From Paenibacillus_AK sp041641375 (GTDB taxonomy: Bacteria > Bacillota > Bacilli > Paenibacillales > YIM-B00363): a stretch of DNA of 7,318 nucleotides. The position numbers and the translations under genes are program-made. The notes below the pieces were generated by a model. The model worked only from the letters and a program-made list of their open reading frames with translations, was not told the DNA's origin and did no database searches. This document shows positions 6,202-7,318 of this stretch, one piece after another (the first letter of the stretch is position 1; every line of letters starts with the position of its first letter). The stretch lies in the NCBI GenBank assembly GCA_041641375.1, contig JBEPYM010000168.1, forward strand, positions 1 to 7,318, read 5' to 3'.

Positions 6202-6528
6202 TCAGTTCCTCGGAGCCCATAACATGACCGATACGCCTATTACACAGATCGCCGCACCGATCCAATCATAGAGATCAGGTGTCTTTTTATCGATTCCCCA
6301 TCCCCATAGAACAGATAAAACAATAAATACCCCGCCGTAAGCTGCATATACCCGACCGAAAGAAGGAAAGGATTGAAAGGTAGCGATCGCACCATAAAGT
6401 GCCAGCAAGATTCCGCCAAACCCTCCTAACCAAAACGATTTTCCTTCCCTAAGCCAAAGCCAAATTAGATAACCTCCCCCTATTTCTGCTAACCCGGCAA
6501 GAATAAAAATAATGGCGGCATTAAACAT
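6202..6528 (-). CDS. ynfA: YnfA family (UPF0060) small membrane protein
   Basis: YnfA proteins are four-helix membrane proteins related in fold to SMR exporters; E. coli and Shigella members have been linked to dye and antiseptic efflux. The family landmarks are clear: AGLAEIGGGYLIWLWLREG (11-29, with acidic E15 in helix 1), the highly conserved FPSFGRVYAAYGGVFIVLS block (54-72), LWGWGID (74-80) and DWIGAAICVIGVSVMLWAP near the end. From the ATG at 6528 it is 108 aa, the normal family length, and begins MFNAAIIFILAGLAE. An in-frame ATG at 6570 would add 14 polar residues and overlap the MATE gene, and it has no equally good ribosome binding site, so the shorter start is chosen. It follows the MATE stop by 23 bases and precedes the SMR gene by 30, so the run is probably one transcript. 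Substrate is unknown. Confidence 0.93.
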   Translation of the reverse strand: MFNAAIIFILAGLAEIGGGYLIWLWLREGKSFWLGGFGGILLALYGAIATFQSFPSFGRVYAAYGGVFIVLSVLWGWGIDKKTPDLYDWIGAAICVIGVSVMLWAPRN

Positions 6529-6535
6529 TCTCTGG

Positions 6536-6543
6536 CACCTCTT
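6536..6543 (-). promoter_or_regulatory. Ribosome binding site deciding the ynfA start
   Basis: AAGAGGTG on the minus strand sits 7 bases from the ATG at 6526-6528, in the short gap after the MATE stop (TAA, 6552-6554). It favours the 108-aa form over a 122-aa form starting at 6570. Confidence 0.75.
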
Positions 6544-6551
6544 TGTTAGAT

Positions 6552-7318
6552 TTATATTTGCTTTAACCATCTAAAGGATCGATATCGAATAAATAAAATC
6601 ACTGCTCGAATGTAGTTATCTATTGCAATTGCAATCCATGCTCCTACCAACCCCCAACCTAAATGAACGCCAAGCATATAAACTCCAAGAGTCCGTATTC
6701 CCCAAATGCCGAACCAGGTTACATACATTGGGAACTTCGTATCGCCTCCGGCTTGTAAAATAGCAGTAAGAGCTGTCACTGCACCTGTTGCTGGCTGAGC
6801 AATTACATCAATGAGCAAGATGGTTACAATTAGCCTAATTACAATAGGGTCTTCCGTGAAGAGATAGATAGCAGTAAATGATATGCCCCATATGATGAGG
6901 AGCACTGCTGTCATCACGAGTGAACTGACCCCGATTGCTACCGTTCCTAAATTCTTTACATCCTCGATCTGCTTTGCCCCTATATTTTTCCCGATCAATG
7001 TCGTTGTTGCTACGGCGAGGCCAGTCCCAACAACCGTTGAAAACATCGTGAAATTCCCCGTTAGAGTATGTGCTGCATAAACCTCGGTACCCATCCGAAT
7101 AATCATACCGAAATAAAGGATTTGTCCCGTTCGCATAAATAAACGTTCAAAAGCAGCAGGTGTTGCTAATCGACTCAATTTTACGAGAAGGTCACGGCGA
7201 ATAGACCAGATGCGTAGTGGAGAAATCAATCTTCGGTTATGTAGATACCATAAGAGAAAAACAACGCTGAAAAGTCTGGACAATAATGTAGCCATTGCAG
7301 CACCTTTAATTCCAAAAC
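6552..7318 (-). CDS. MATE family efflux transporter, C-terminal part (cut by window edge)
   Basis: MATE proteins use Na+ or H+ gradients to export drugs and metabolites and have 12 helices in two six-helix lobes, about 450 aa in all. The frame is open to the window edge: it continues through FGIKGAA before the first internal Met (7295), which is therefore not a start. The visible 254 residues cover the C-terminal lobe. Family features seen include the loop-and-helix start of lobe two (LATPAAFERLFMRTGQILYFGMI), the TTTLIGKNIGAKQ segment typical of MATE repeats, TAILQAGGDTKFPMYVTWFGIWGIRTLGVYMLG, and the closing GWGLVGAWIAIAIDNYIRAVILFIRYRSFRW. The last matches the family pattern of a long final helix and a basic tail. 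The gene is first in the visible run and very probably heads or joins an operon with ynfA, the SMR gene and TSUP. The N-terminal lobe, true start and promoter lie outside the window. Confidence 0.92.
   Translation of the reverse strand, partial: FGIKGAAMATLLSRLFSVVFLLWYLHNRRLISPLRIWSIRRDLLVKLSRLATPAAFERLFMRTGQILYFGMIIRMGTEVYAAHTLTGNFTMFSTVVGTGLAVATTTLIGKNIGAKQIEDVKNLGTVAIGVSSLVMTAVLLIIWGISFTAIYLFTEDPIVIRLIVTILLIDVIAQPATGAVTALTAILQAGGDTKFPMYVTWFGIWGIRTLGVYMLGVHLGWGLVGAWIAIAIDNYIRAVILFIRYRSFRWLKQI

Noticed and set aside
6529..6570. Longer start (ATG at 6570) for ynfA
   Set aside because: It adds 14 polar residues ahead of the family's usual N-terminus and overlaps the MATE gene, while the ATG at 6528 has a well-placed AAGAGGTG.
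7293..7295. ATG at 7295 as the MATE start
   Set aside because: The frame stays open to the window edge with MATE-like residues (FGIKGAA) before it, and the visible part is only the C-terminal lobe.

Overview
This window looks like chromosome from a Bacillota bacterium, most likely of the Paenibacillus/Cohnella type. The grounds are strong purine-rich Shine-Dalgarno sites, one well-supported TTG start, tight gene packing and the style of the proteins. The genus is an inference, not something the sequence proves.

The base composition falls into three blocks. The left block (1 to about 2270) is GC-rich; I hand-counted 42 G/C in the 60 bases 661-720. It holds etfA (electron transfer flavoprotein alpha subunit, +), a convergent gene for a DpsA-like ferritin-fold protein (-), and a divergent 129-residue protein of unknown function (+). 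A perfect 13-bp hairpin separates etfA from dps, and a T-rich hairpin closes the unknown gene. The middle block (about 2304-4920, minus strand) is intermediate in GC and encodes the two halves of an ABC exporter joined by an ATGA overlap. The distal half (569 aa) is complete. The proximal half keeps its ATPase domain but has lost almost all of its membrane domain.

The right block (about 5041-7318, minus strand) is AT-richer; I hand-counted 18 G/C in 5881-5940. It is a tight run of four small-molecule transporters, in transcription order: the C-terminal half of a MATE efflux pump (cut by the window edge), a YnfA/UPF0060 protein, a Gdx/SugE-like SMR exporter and a TauE/SafE (TSUP) permease. The run reads straight into the broken ABC gene after 11 bases.

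The main oddity is the join at about 4920-5041. A stretch of roughly 40 codons that does not look like ABC protein sits between the end of the TSUP gene and the point where ABC homology resumes. The simplest reading is that a deletion, insertion or recombination event fused an accessory efflux cluster to the remains of an ABC exporter operon. I see no RNA genes, CRISPR array, complete insertion sequence or phage genes, and no convincing evidence for a wholly new system. The points most worth following are the chimeric ABC gene, the mixed efflux cluster, a Trp-to-Tyr change in the SMR substrate site, and the dps/unknown-gene divergent pair with palindromes between them.
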